A stretch of DNA of 24,305 bases from Candidatus Collierbacteria bacterium GW2011_GWB1_44_6 (GCA_000998025.1 LCJG01000011.1:1-24305), one strand, 5' to 3'. Shown: positions 7,711 through 14,627, counted from the stretch's first letter. Translations and numbers: made by a program. The notes: generated by a model not told the origin, from the sequence alone.

Positions 7711-8093
7711 AAATGAAAAAATTAAAAAGATTCAAAGGGTTTACTTTATTAGAATTGCTGGTGGTGATTGGGATAATGGGCATAATAATGGCTCTGGCTA
7801 CAGTGGCTTATTCCGCTACCCAAATTAGTGGAAGAAACGCCAGAAGAAATTACTCTGCAAACAGTTTTGTTTATCCGAATGGAAGCTGTAAGGAGGCGAA
7901 TAGTCATATGAGAAGTGCTTGGCCAGTCGACCCAAACACTGAGACTGATTATGATGGAGTGGAAACCTGTTCCCCTGTCAGCTACTGTATTTGTGCAACG
8001 ATGGAACCTGCAAATAGCAGCGCCGGAAATTCGGCGGCAAATTGTAATTGGAACTCCGGAAAAACTTATTATTGTGTAGGTAATTTACAATGA
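7707..8093 (+). CDS. Short type IV prepilin with an internal gap in the N-helix
   Basis: A 128-residue prepilin. Leader ...LKRFKG, then FTLLELLVVIG with Glu +5. The region after R46-R47 is anomalous: only 8 residues separate RR from the YP of the loop, where four sibling prepilins have 20, so about 12 residues (36 nt, in frame) of the C-terminal half of helix alpha1 appear to be missing. The remaining domain is small and rich in Cys (C in CSPVSYCICA, NCNW, YYCVG) and Asn/Ser. The frame is intact and overlaps both neighbours by ATGA, so it is translated in principle. It may be a real short variant or an early pseudogene. Confidence 0.78.
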   Translation: MKMKKLKRFKGFTLLELLVVIGIMGIIMALATVAYSATQISGRNARRNYSANSFVYPNGSCKEANSHMRSAWPVDPNTETDYDGVETCSPVSYCICATMEPANSSAGNSAANCNWNSGKTYYCVGNLQ

Positions 8094-8500
8094 TTGGCAG
8101 AGTCAAAGGATTTACTTTCATTGAGCTCTTGGTGGTAATCACGATTATAGGAGTTGTTTTCGCGGCTGGTATTGTTTCTTTTACTTCAATAACTACCAGA
8201 TCTAGAGACACTCGGCGTAAAGCTGATATAGAGTCCATGAGGCAGTCGCTCGAGATTTGTAGATCGCTAACTGGCTTTTATCCGGATTTACAATATGTTT
8301 ACCAGTCCGATAAGACGAACTCTTCACTTAGTTGTGGAGCATCTGGTCCGACACAAATGAAAAAGACACCCTCGGATCCAAAACCTTGCGCGGCAGGTTT
8401 GGATGGGGCTTACTCTTATGTGAAGACAGATACGACAACCTACTCACTTTCAGCACCATGTATGGAGGTAGACACGGGATATCAAGTGACAAATCCGTGA
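8090..8500 (+). CDS. Type IV prepilin (major-type)
   Basis: A 136-residue prepilin: leader MIGRVKG, then FTFIELLVVIT with Glu +5, followed by TRSRDTRRKADIESMRQSLE and FYPD, with the regular 20-residue interval. Probable disulphide cysteines: C in LEICR, LSCGA, KPCAA and APCME. It begins by an ATGA overlap with the preceding prepilin and ends by a GTGA overlap with the next, which decides the start of the latter. No Shine-Dalgarno sequence. Confidence 0.87.
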   Translation: MIGRVKGFTFIELLVVITIIGVVFAAGIVSFTSITTRSRDTRRKADIESMRQSLEICRSLTGFYPDLQYVYQSDKTNSSLSCGASGPTQMKKTPSDPKPCAAGLDGAYSYVKTDTTTYSLSAPCMEVDTGYQVTNP

Positions 8501-8961
8501 AGGGCTTTACACTAATTGAATTGGTGGTGGTGATGGTTATTATTTTGGTATTGTCCGGGGGAGCCATATCGGCGTATTTGAATTTTAATAAAATTCAGGC
8601 AATAAATAACGACGTTCGGAACCTTGGTACTGAGTTGCATAGGGTTAGTGTTTTGGCCGCCAGTTTACAGTATCCTGTTGGGTGTGAGTCGCTAAGTAGA
8701 TATTCGGTTACCAGCACGCCTATTGGCAGTGAATTGACGGGGATTATAGTATCTGCAGATTGTGATCCGGTTGACGTGGTTAATCCCGCCGTTAGGGTTT
8801 TGTCCAGTTCGATCTTCACAGAACCTTTTATCGTCAACTTCTTGCCTGGATCAGGCTATCTGCAGGGAGGAGCCGATCAGACTATTACCATTAGATATTC
8901 CAGCGATGAGACTTTGACAAAGGAGTTAACTATAGGAGCTTATGGAACGATCACAAATTAA
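8497..8961 (+). CDS. Minor pilin, GspH/FimT-like
   Basis: A 154-residue prepilin read from GTG 8497, giving MKG before FTLIELVVVMVII (Glu +5). I choose this start because it forms a 4-nt GTGA overlap with the previous gene, like its neighbours, and gives the same MKGFTLIE opening as the gene at 9364. An ATG at 8458 would give a 16-residue leader and remains possible; the longer upstream extension is unlikely. The domain is beta-rich with few landmarks (CESLSR, ADCDPVD). Position one in the set H-I-J-K, and a helix followed by LGTELHRVSVLAASL, support a GspH/FimT-like role in the pilus tip/priming complex. That assignment is mainly by order. Confidence 0.8.
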   Translation: MKGFTLIELVVVMVIILVLSGGAISAYLNFNKIQAINNDVRNLGTELHRVSVLAASLQYPVGCESLSRYSVTSTPIGSELTGIIVSADCDPVDVVNPAVRVLSSSIFTEPFIVNFLPGSGYLQGGADQTITIRYSSDETLTKELTIGAYGTITN

Positions 8962-9367
8962 GACCATGTATAAAATAAAATTAATTGCAAAACATGCCGG
9001 ACAGATGCTGATAGAGATCGTGGTGGCCGTTGGGATTATTGGCTTGGTTTTAATAGGTATTTCAGATCTTATTACACGGTCGACCAGAGTGGTTACTTTT
9101 CAGAGACAAAAAGATGAAGCTCAGGCAATCATAAAGAAGATGTTGACGAATTACAAAGTAGAGAGAGACACAGATCCTGACAGTTTTTATAACACTGTCA
9201 GCAATAGGGTGACGGATCCTTGTGTTGAAGGAAGACCTTATAAATGTCTGGTGACGGTGGAGAAATCACTTGATTTTGTTTATATTTCTATAACGGCAGA
9301 GTGGGATGACGGTGGAAGTGTTTACAATACGACGTTATCACAATCATTCTACAAAGAAGTAAGATGA
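8942..9367 (+). CDS. Minor pilin, GspI/PilV-like
   Basis: A 141-residue prepilin-like protein. The cleavage region is KHAG before QMLIEIVVAVGIIGL, with Gln instead of Phe/Met at +1 and Glu at +5. From ATG 8942 the leader has 20 residues; AGGAG at 8934-8938, 3 nt upstream, supports this start although it overlaps the previous gene by 20 nt. ATG 8966 (leader of 12) is the alternative. After the helix come RSTRVVTFQRQKDEAQAII and short beta strands with two cysteines. Short length, order and the IEIVVAVGI..L core fit GspI/PilV. Overlaps the next start by ATGA. Confidence 0.78.
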   Translation: MERSQIKTMYKIKLIAKHAGQMLIEIVVAVGIIGLVLIGISDLITRSTRVVTFQRQKDEAQAIIKKMLTNYKVERDTDPDSFYNTVSNRVTDPCVEGRPYKCLVTVEKSLDFVYISITAEWDDGGSVYNTTLSQSFYKEVR

Positions 9368-9894
9368 AAGGCTTTACTTTAATTGAAGTAGTTATTGCAG
9401 TGATGTTGCTCGCAGTTATTCTGTGGGGAGGGACATCACTCTTCTTCCAAAGCTTACGCTCCTCCGGGTTGTCGGACGTAAATTCTAATCTCGATAATTC
9501 TTTACAGACAATCTTAAGTTCGATTGAAAAAGATATCAGATATGGAGAGGTCACTGGAGTGGGTATTGGAGTAAGGTCTGATTGCTTGAATGCCGGGGAG
9601 ACAGGCTATTCGGGCAATAGTTTGTATGTGAGCGATCTTAATGGATCTGAAACAGTTTACTCGCTCATTGACTCAAAAATTGCCTCTACTTCTTCTGAAA
9701 CCGGAAGGACTATAAATTTGAATTCCACCGATATCGTGATTACTTCTTTGCAGTTTACTTGGTATTGTCGGAATAATATCAGTGATAAGATCAATATAGC
9801 TATAGATGGCAATAGCAACGTCTTAAGCACAGGAATTCTAGTCGAGAGAAGTTTGTCTACTGAAATAAATTTATTAAATAGCGGTTTGAATTAA
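9364..9894 (+). CDS. Minor pilin, GspJ/PilW-like
   Basis: A 176-residue prepilin with the minimal leader MKG before FTLIEVVIAVMLLAVI (Glu +5). The helix is followed by SLRSSGLSDVNSNLDNSLQ and then SIEKDIRYGE, resembling the 'l..dirr' segment of GspJ/PilW minor pilins. Cysteines at RSDCLN and WYCRNN may pair. It starts by an ATGA overlap and is followed directly, with no gap, by the GspK/PilX-like gene. Predicted to join the tip complex that primes pilus assembly. Confidence 0.8.
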   Translation: MKGFTLIEVVIAVMLLAVILWGGTSLFFQSLRSSGLSDVNSNLDNSLQTILSSIEKDIRYGEVTGVGIGVRSDCLNAGETGYSGNSLYVSDLNGSETVYSLIDSKIASTSSETGRTINLNSTDIVITSLQFTWYCRNNISDKINIAIDGNSNVLSTGILVERSLSTEINLLNSGLN

Positions 9895-10659
9895 ATGAAT
9901 AGAAAACTTTTGCATTCAGGGCAGGTGGCCTTGATAATGGTGTTGATAATGACGGTGATTAGTGCCGTGGCAGTTTCTGTCGCCAGCAGATCGACCGTGG
10001 AGACCAGAATCCAGGAAATGAATGTTGAAAATACTGAGGCGCTTCTTACTGCTCAAGCTGGGTTGGAAGAATCGATAGCTAAGAATTTGCCAGTATCTGG
10101 AAATTTTGGAGAAGGTAGACAATATCAAGTGACGGTGGGCGAAGTAGGTTCAACGGGTATCTCAACAGAGAAGATTAATCCTGGTGAAGTATTTGAAGTG
10201 AATTTGGAGAGCGCTTTGGGGGTGACTGGCTTAAAGATATACTGGAAGCCAGTTATAACTGGCGGTGCCCCAGCCCTATTTATTTCGGACGTAAGGAGCG
10301 ATCAAATTATTGATTATGCTTACGATACTGACGGAACAGGTGGTTTTACCAGAGCGGTTTCGGGGGGGGCTTTGGATGGTGTAAATTATAACTACTCAAC
10401 TCCTTCGCCGCTGTCTGTCTCTGCTGGAGATTCCCGGTTACTAAGAATAACTGTATTGGGGGCGGCTGCTTTTGTGGGGATAGAACCCATAGGCGGTCTA
10501 CTTCCTCCACAGTCAACAACTTTTAGATCGGTGGCTGACGTATCTTCGACTGCTCAGAGTGTTGTAAAGTATGGTATTGAATACCATGAATCAATAACAG
10601 ACCAGCTCCCTTCAGTGTTTGATTATGTGCTTTTTTCCGGAGGAACAATCAATCAATAG
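9895..10659 (+). CDS. Minor pilin, PilX/GspK-like, with large C-terminal domain
   Basis: A 254-residue protein. N-terminus MNRKLLHSG then QVALIMVLIMTVISAVAVSV: a leader ending in Gly and a hydrophobic helix without Glu at +5 (Ile there). Loss of Glu5 is a known feature of GspK-type subunits, which cap the tip. The segment STVETRIQEMNVENTEALLTAQAG matches the PilX_N pattern (ALRT..ER...N....AF.AAEAAL). The rest (about residues 70-254) is a beta-rich Gly/Ser/Thr domain without recognised motifs, possibly the exposed adhesive tip. It immediately follows the GspJ-like gene (stop at 9894, ATG at 9895) and closes the prepilin series. Confidence 0.75.
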   Translation: MNRKLLHSGQVALIMVLIMTVISAVAVSVASRSTVETRIQEMNVENTEALLTAQAGLEESIAKNLPVSGNFGEGRQYQVTVGEVGSTGISTEKINPGEVFEVNLESALGVTGLKIYWKPVITGGAPALFISDVRSDQIIDYAYDTDGTGGFTRAVSGGALDGVNYNYSTPSPLSVSAGDSRLLRITVLGAAAFVGIEPIGGLLPPQSTTFRSVADVSSTAQSVVKYGIEYHESITDQLPSVFDYVLFSGGTINQ

Positions 10660-10671
10660 TTGTTGGTTAAA

Positions 10672-10680
10672 TGATATTAT
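10672..10680 (+). promoter_or_regulatory. Putative extended -10 promoter of pilM
   Basis: TGaTATTAT: TGN at 10672-10674 and hexamer 10675-10680, then 6 nt (GAAAGT) and the pilM ATG at 10687. The spacing is identical to that at pilB, pilD and rpsP. It lies in the 27-nt gap after the last prepilin gene. No Shine-Dalgarno sequence and no convincing -35 box. Confidence 0.55.
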
Positions 10681-10686
10681 GAAAGT

Positions 10687-11688
10687 ATGCCATCTTATTT
10701 CGGACTGGATATTGGATCTACAAGTATTAAGTTGATACAAAGCGACGGGGCTCGGGTGAAGTATGTGGGTATTGCTCAGAACCCTTTTGGCAAAAGCATC
10801 TCGGCTATGACGAATGCGGAGAAGATTTCCTTGACTGACAGCCTGAAGCTGTTGTTAAAGGAAATCGGGATTAGAGAAAAGAAAGTGGTGGCTTCAATTC
10901 CGGAGTCTTCAGTATTTTCTAGGGTATTAAAATTCCCGGTCATGTCCAGTCCGGAATTATCTACTGCGATTAGGTGGGAGCTAGATCAATCTGTCCCCTT
11001 TCCACCAAGTGAGGTAGAGACTTCTTGGGCAGTATTGGAGAAACCGGAGAAATTTGATGGAGATGAAAAAATATCGGTATATGTAGTGGCCGTGCCCTCA
11101 AATATTTCCGAGAACTATATTCAAATTTTGGAGCTCATAGGCTTGGAGCCTGTAAGATTGGAAAATGAAATACCCTCTTTGAGCAGGGCTTTTAGTAGCA
11201 ATCTGAGCGACTCAAGTCCTTCTGTACTTATCGACTGGGGTGCGAGCGGAACCAATGTGGTAGTCGCGGGAAAAACAAAGCTTTATAGCAATTTTTATGT
11301 TCCGGTGGGAGGATCAGCTATGACAAAATTAATTGCCGACACTTTTGGATTACCCATGGATCAAGCAGAAAATTATAAGAGAACGTACGGATTTTCAAAG
11401 GAGCAGCTGGATGGAAAAATGGTGACTGTTTTGAAACCAATAATTGACAATGTGATTGGAGAAGTTAAAAAGTTAATTATTTCATATAGAGATGAGCGTG
11501 GCGGGAATGTGGTGAGCAAGTTAGTGCTTACAGGAGGCGGTTCGTATCTTCTAGGTCTCGTACCATATTTATCTGAGTCGCTTGGGTTGGAAGTGGTAAT
11601 TGGAGATCCTTTTTCGGGAATGGCAGTTGACGCCAAATATAAGAATCTCGGACCGGTTTTTTCGGTGGCCGTGGGTTTATCGATGTAA
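10687..11688 (+). CDS. pilM: Type IV pilus assembly protein PilM
   Basis: Cytoplasmic actin/FtsA-like ATPase that binds the N-terminal tail of PilN and connects the cytoplasmic ATPases with the membrane ring. It has 333 residues. Motifs of the fold: phosphate 1 YFGLDIGSTSIKLI (residues 4-17), a central segment AIRWELDQSVPFPPSEVE typical of PilM/COG4972, phosphate 2 VLIDWGASGTNVVVAG, and the adenosine motif LVLTGGGSYLLGLV near residue 280. First gene of the pilM-N-O unit; pilN follows after 4 nt. Confidence 0.94.
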   Translation: MPSYFGLDIGSTSIKLIQSDGARVKYVGIAQNPFGKSISAMTNAEKISLTDSLKLLLKEIGIREKKVVASIPESSVFSRVLKFPVMSSPELSTAIRWELDQSVPFPPSEVETSWAVLEKPEKFDGDEKISVYVVAVPSNISENYIQILELIGLEPVRLENEIPSLSRAFSSNLSDSSPSVLIDWGASGTNVVVAGKTKLYSNFYVPVGGSAMTKLIADTFGLPMDQAENYKRTYGFSKEQLDGKMVTVLKPIIDNVIGEVKKLIISYRDERGGNVVSKLVLTGGGSYLLGLVPYLSESLGLEVVIGDPFSGMAVDAKYKNLGPVFSVAVGLSM

Positions 11689-11692
11689 AAAT

Positions 11693-12247
11693 ATGATTCA
11701 AATTAATTTAGTTGGAAAAAAAAGAAAGCAGAGAGCTGGCAAAAACTGGATTACACTTTCGGCGGCTTCATTATTTATTGCCTTTGTCTTGTATTTTTTG
11801 GGATCAGCGATATATGTATTTGTTCGACTTACGGTGATTAACAGGGAAATACGAAAGGTTGATATCGAGGCGGAGTCGATCTCAAAAGAAATTGGTGCAA
11901 ACCAAGAAACGCTTTTTAAATATGTCTTATCAAAACATATTTTGGACAGAATGGCTGATTTGAAAAATGAACGTTTTCGTTACAAGGATTATTTGGATCA
12001 GATTTCAAGATTTATACCGCCTACTTCGATATTAACTAATGTTGATTTTACATCAAAGGGTTGGGTTTCGGCTTCTGTTTCTTTACCTGGACTTCTAGCT
12101 TTACGGGAATTAGAAAATAATTTGAAAAATGAAGATGGTATGGTACAAAGTGAATTTCGGAGTGTTTTTTCAGAATCATTGACCTCCAGCAGGAATGGAC
12201 AATACAATATCAAATTACACTTTGAAATAAAACCAAATGGCGGATAA
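11693..12247 (+). CDS. pilN: Type IV pilus assembly protein PilN
   Basis: Bitopic membrane protein of the alignment subcomplex. I start it at ATG 11693, which yields MIQINLVG, the hallmark PilN N-terminus (INLLP-like) that docks into PilM; the frame is open further upstream inside pilM but that extension would destroy this arrangement. It has 184 residues: a basic cytoplasmic tail, one membrane segment at about residues 19-44, a coiled-coil region (REIRKVDIEAESISKEIG), then a ferredoxin-like periplasmic/extracytoplasmic domain beginning ISRFIPPTSILTNVDF. It overlaps the pilO start by 11 nt. Confidence 0.9.
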   Translation: MIQINLVGKKRKQRAGKNWITLSAASLFIAFVLYFLGSAIYVFVRLTVINREIRKVDIEAESISKEIGANQETLFKYVLSKHILDRMADLKNERFRYKDYLDQISRFIPPTSILTNVDFTSKGWVSASVSLPGLLALRELENNLKNEDGMVQSEFRSVFSESLTSSRNGQYNIKLHFEIKPNGG

Positions 12248-13031
12248 TAAAATAATTGGATATAAGAAGATTTTTGGATTTGTCCTTCCGGACTGGGTAA
12301 ATGAGAATATTATTAGGGTGGGTTTAATAGGACTTTTGAGCACCGTCGTAATGTTGTTGGTGCTAATCTTTTTGATTTGGCCGAATTTTACCACAGTGGA
12401 AGCGAGGAGCGCGGTGCTTGTCGACAGTCGTAGAGATTTGGAATCTCTTAGAAGTTCCAGCCAAGGACTTGAGAGGATAAAAAGTGACCTGTCGGCAACT
12501 GACCAGGCGAGAATTTTGGCGGCTATGCCGACAGAATATTCTCCGGATGCTGCCATCTATTTACTTAGAAGAGTGAGTGCCGATACCGGAGTATCAATTA
12601 TTTCATACTCTCTTCCGTCTGGGGTTTTGCTGGGTAATTCAACTACTCCAAATGGAGGCGCTGAGGGGGAAATGGTTAGTTTGGTGGCTTATCCGGTACG
12701 AATCACATTGGCTGCTCCAGTGGAGTCATTGTTGGCATTTATTTCTAGAATTGAATCCTCATTACCCTTCGGGGTAGTATCAGATCTAAATCTTCAGGAA
12801 GTAACAAAACTTTCCCGTGCGGCTGGAGATAAAACGGTTCAGATGGCGATGGAGATTCGTTTTTATCAATCTGTTTTGAGAACAGTAAATATTATTAAAT
12901 TACAGCCGATATCTGCAGAGAATCTTGGTTTGGCAAAGGAACTAGCAAACTATAATCTTCTTACAGTCCCAGAATCAACCGAGACTGAAGTGTTACCACC
13001 AGAGGGGTCAGGAGATATTTTTGGAATATGA
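12237..13031 (+). CDS. pilO: PilO-like type IV pilus assembly protein
   Basis: A 264-residue bitopic protein: cytoplasmic tail of about 25 residues, one membrane segment at about 25-49, then a coiled-coil stretch (VDSRRDLESLRSSSQGLERI) and a folded domain containing AMPTEYSPDAAIYLLRRVSADTGV, the pattern seen after the coiled coil in PilO (LP...dip.ll..ls..a...gv). Position right after pilN with an 11-nt overlap, and similar topology, support PilO, the PilN partner. The tail ends in an acidic Pro-rich stretch. No pilP or pilQ follows; the next gene is convergent, 6 nt away, with no visible terminator. Confidence 0.85.
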   Translation: MADNKIIGYKKIFGFVLPDWVNENIIRVGLIGLLSTVVMLLVLIFLIWPNFTTVEARSAVLVDSRRDLESLRSSSQGLERIKSDLSATDQARILAAMPTEYSPDAAIYLLRRVSADTGVSIISYSLPSGVLLGNSTTPNGGAEGEMVSLVAYPVRITLAAPVESLLAFISRIESSLPFGVVSDLNLQEVTKLSRAAGDKTVQMAMEIRFYQSVLRTVNIIKLQPISAENLGLAKELANYNLLTVPESTETEVLPPEGSGDIFGI

Positions 13032-13037
13032 GGGTTG

Positions 13038-13313
13038 TTAAACGGTTTCAGTTGTGGGAGCTTCGACGAGGCTGCCCTCTTCCAAGAGATCGACAATAGC
13101 TCGGGTCCCCTTTTGAATAGAAGCAATGCGGACGATTTGCCGAATTGATTTAATGACCTTTCCCTGCTTACCGATAACTCTCCCGACATCTTCAGGGTCT
13201 ACTTTAATTAAGTATTTGGTCAGATCTTTGTCGTCCGTGGACTCTTCTGTTACCTGGACATTTTCCGGGTGGTTGACAATATTTGAAACGATATATTCAA
13301 TTAATTGCTTCAT
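13038..13313 (-). CDS. khpA: KH-domain RNA-binding protein KhpA
   Basis: A 91-residue single KH-domain protein. The GxxG loop is G48-K-Q-G51 in DVGRVIGKQGKVIKSIR, preceded by the usual N-terminal helix (MKQLIEYIVSNIVNHP) and a short strand. KhpA proteins bind RNA broadly and in Gram-positive bacteria act with KhpB/Jag in cell elongation and division. The family is normally about 75-80 residues; here a Glu/Thr-rich tail adds around 12. It starts 2 nt after rpsP, the standard rpsP-khpA order; rimM and trmD, which often follow, are absent since pilO converges here. Confidence 0.92.
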   Translation of the reverse strand: MKQLIEYIVSNIVNHPENVQVTEESTDDKDLTKYLIKVDPEDVGRVIGKQGKVIKSIRQIVRIASIQKGTRAIVDLLEEGSLVEAPTTETV

Positions 13314-13315
13314 TT

Positions 13316-13540
13316 TTATTTAATTAATTTTCTTAAAGTTTCTGTGGGTTGAGCGCCCTTTTTTTGCCAAGATTGGTAGCTTTCCTTGTTAATAGTGATC
13401 TTGTTTTCTGTCTCGTGAGGATTATATGTCCCAATTGAGTCCAGTACTTTGCCGGAAAGTTTAGAACGATCTTCAGCGACCACAATACGATATGAGCGCT
13501 GGTGTCTTTTGCCGGTAGGTTGGAGTTTGATTTTCAGCAT
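13316..13540 (-). CDS. rpsP: 30S ribosomal protein S16
   Basis: Primary 16S rRNA-binding protein of the small subunit, 74 residues (shorter than the common 80-90). Conserved signature: MLKIKLQPTGKRHQRSYRIVVAEDRSK, then IGTYNP and the C-terminal WQKKGAQPTETLRKL. The start is fixed by this N-terminus. It has its own very good -10 (TGaTATAAT) that begins inside the rnc stop codon and ends 6 nt before the ATG. It is followed by khpA. Confidence 0.97.
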   Translation of the reverse strand: MLKIKLQPTGKRHQRSYRIVVAEDRSKLSGKVLDSIGTYNPHETENKITINKESYQSWQKKGAQPTETLRKLIK

Positions 13541-13546
13541 AGGGGT

Positions 13547-13555
13547 ATTATATCA
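13547..13555 (-). promoter_or_regulatory. Consensus extended -10 promoter of rpsP, overlapping the rnc stop
   Basis: On the minus strand TGATATAAT: a perfect TATAAT (13552-13547) with TGN extension formed by the rnc TGA stop codon (13555-13553). Six nt (ACCCCT) separate it from the rpsP ATG at 13540. A leaderless transcript is predicted, allowing rpsP-khpA to be made apart from the upstream recG-rpmF-nusB-rnc run. Confidence 0.7.
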
Positions 13556-14248
13556 CTTGAGCTTGTCAATAGTAATTAAGGCGGCTGTGGCGGCTTTTTG
13601 TTCAGCTTCCTGCTTGTTTTTGCCTTTGCCGGTGGCTAGCTGCTTTCCATCGATAAATACGGCTACTTCAAAAGTTTTGTTGTGATCAAGGCCAACTTCG
13701 TTAATTGTTTGGTAAACGGGTGATTGAAGGCCTTGGGACTGGACCTTTTCTTGTAGTAAAGATTTTGAATCTTTGAGCTGGTTCAGAGCAATTATATCTT
13801 TGGCATTAGGTAGGATAAGTCTTTCAAAGAAGGCCTTGGCTGCTTCTAGGCCACCATCCAAAAATAACGCTCCGATAAGGCTTTCGATGACGTCTTCGAG
13901 AATAGATGAGTTTTTTCGTCCCCCGGTTGCTTCCTCACCCTTGCTCATACGGATATAGTCGTTAATGTGATTTTGCTCTGACACTTTGGATAGTGACTCG
14001 GTTCTAACGATAGCGGATCTGGCAGCCGTCAAATAGCCTTCCATCTTATCGGGATATTTATTGAACAAATATACAGAAATAAGCATTTCTAGGATAGCAT
14101 CACCTAAAAACTCCAGTCGTTCATAACTTTCTATGATCCCCGGCTGATTTAGACACGATCTGTGGGTAAGGGCGGTTTCTAGCAGATTTGGGTCCCGAAA
14201 CTCGTAGTCGATGATTTCTTGAAGGAGTTTAAGGTTGGGTCGATTCAT
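13553..14248 (-). CDS. rnc: Ribonuclease III
   Basis: Double-stranded RNA endonuclease for rRNA and mRNA processing. I start at ATG 14248 (MNRPNLKLL), giving 231 residues, the normal size; a longer in-frame extension would lie within nusB and lacks family similarity. The RNase III signature ERLEFLGD is at residues 43-50, with catalytic acids E43/E46/D50, and D119/E122 in LEDVIESLIGALFLD. The C-terminal dsRNA-binding domain spans about 158-228, ending GKNKQEAEQKAATAAL. It overlaps the nusB end by 20 nt; an AGGAAGAG-like sequence lies upstream of the start within nusB. The TGA stop doubles as part of the rpsP promoter. Confidence 0.95.
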   Translation of the reverse strand: MNRPNLKLLQEIIDYEFRDPNLLETALTHRSCLNQPGIIESYERLEFLGDAILEMLISVYLFNKYPDKMEGYLTAARSAIVRTESLSKVSEQNHINDYIRMSKGEEATGGRKNSSILEDVIESLIGALFLDGGLEAAKAFFERLILPNAKDIIALNQLKDSKSLLQEKVQSQGLQSPVYQTINEVGLDHNKTFEVAVFIDGKQLATGKGKNKQEAEQKAATAALITIDKLK

Positions 14249-14618
14249 TGGTGGTTTCTTCTCTTCCTGTGTAATTAATGGCCGCAGCCAAGGCTCCATT
14301 GACGAAACTTGAGCTGGTTTTACCTCCGTAGCGCTTGGCAATTTCGACGGCCTCGTCGATGATTACTTTGGTGGGTGTTTGGGTTTTATAAAGGAGTTCG
14401 TAGACTGCTTGACGAAGAACAGCCAGATCGACTCTGTTAATTTGAGATATTGGCCATTCAGGGGCGCATTTTTGAATAATGTCGTCAATCTGTGGGAGAT
14501 TGGCGTTAATTTTGTCTACCCGACTGGGGTGTTCGGGTTGGTCGGTGAAACTGCCAGCAAACAAGGATTTAAAAACGAGTATTCTTTTGAGATGGCGAGG
14601 ATCTAAGGCAGATTTCAC
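14229..14618 (-). CDS. nusB: Transcription antitermination factor NusB
   Basis: An all-helical RNA-binding protein that, with S10/NusE, acts at boxA during rRNA transcription. It has 129 residues. Conserved core: RHLKRILVFKSLFA at the N-terminus, ISQINRVDLAVLRQAVYELL in the middle, and TKVIIDEAVEIAKRYGGKTSSSFVNGALAA at the C-terminal helix pair. It begins at GTG 14618, 9 nt after the rpmF stop; no ATG is available in a suitable position. The C-terminal tail overlaps rnc. Confidence 0.94.
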   Translation of the reverse strand: MKSALDPRHLKRILVFKSLFAGSFTDQPEHPSRVDKINANLPQIDDIIQKCAPEWPISQINRVDLAVLRQAVYELLYKTQTPTKVIIDEAVEIAKRYGGKTSSSFVNGALAAAINYTGREETTNESTQP

Positions 14619-14627
14619 GGGTTTTGG

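Noticed and set aside
8332..8496. N-terminal extension of the GspH-like pilin
   Set aside because: It would overlap the previous prepilin by over 160 nt and put an unrelated stretch before the prepilin leader; GTG 8497 or ATG 8458 give normal leaders.
9895..9980. Lack of Glu5 in the last prepilin as a sign of a pseudogene
   Set aside because: GspK/PilX-type tip subunits naturally lack or vary Glu5, the frame is intact and the position in the H-I-J-K order fits.
5865..13031. Alternative genetic code with UGA as glycine
   Set aside because: pilD, rnc, pilO, three prepilins and the micro-ORF end in TGA at sensible places, followed by or overlapping conserved starts.
13564..13569. TTGACA on the minus strand as -35 of the rpsP promoter
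   Set aside because: Only 11 nt separate it from the TATAAT, too short for a sigma70 pair; it is codons Ile-Asp-Lys of rnc. The extended -10 does not need it.
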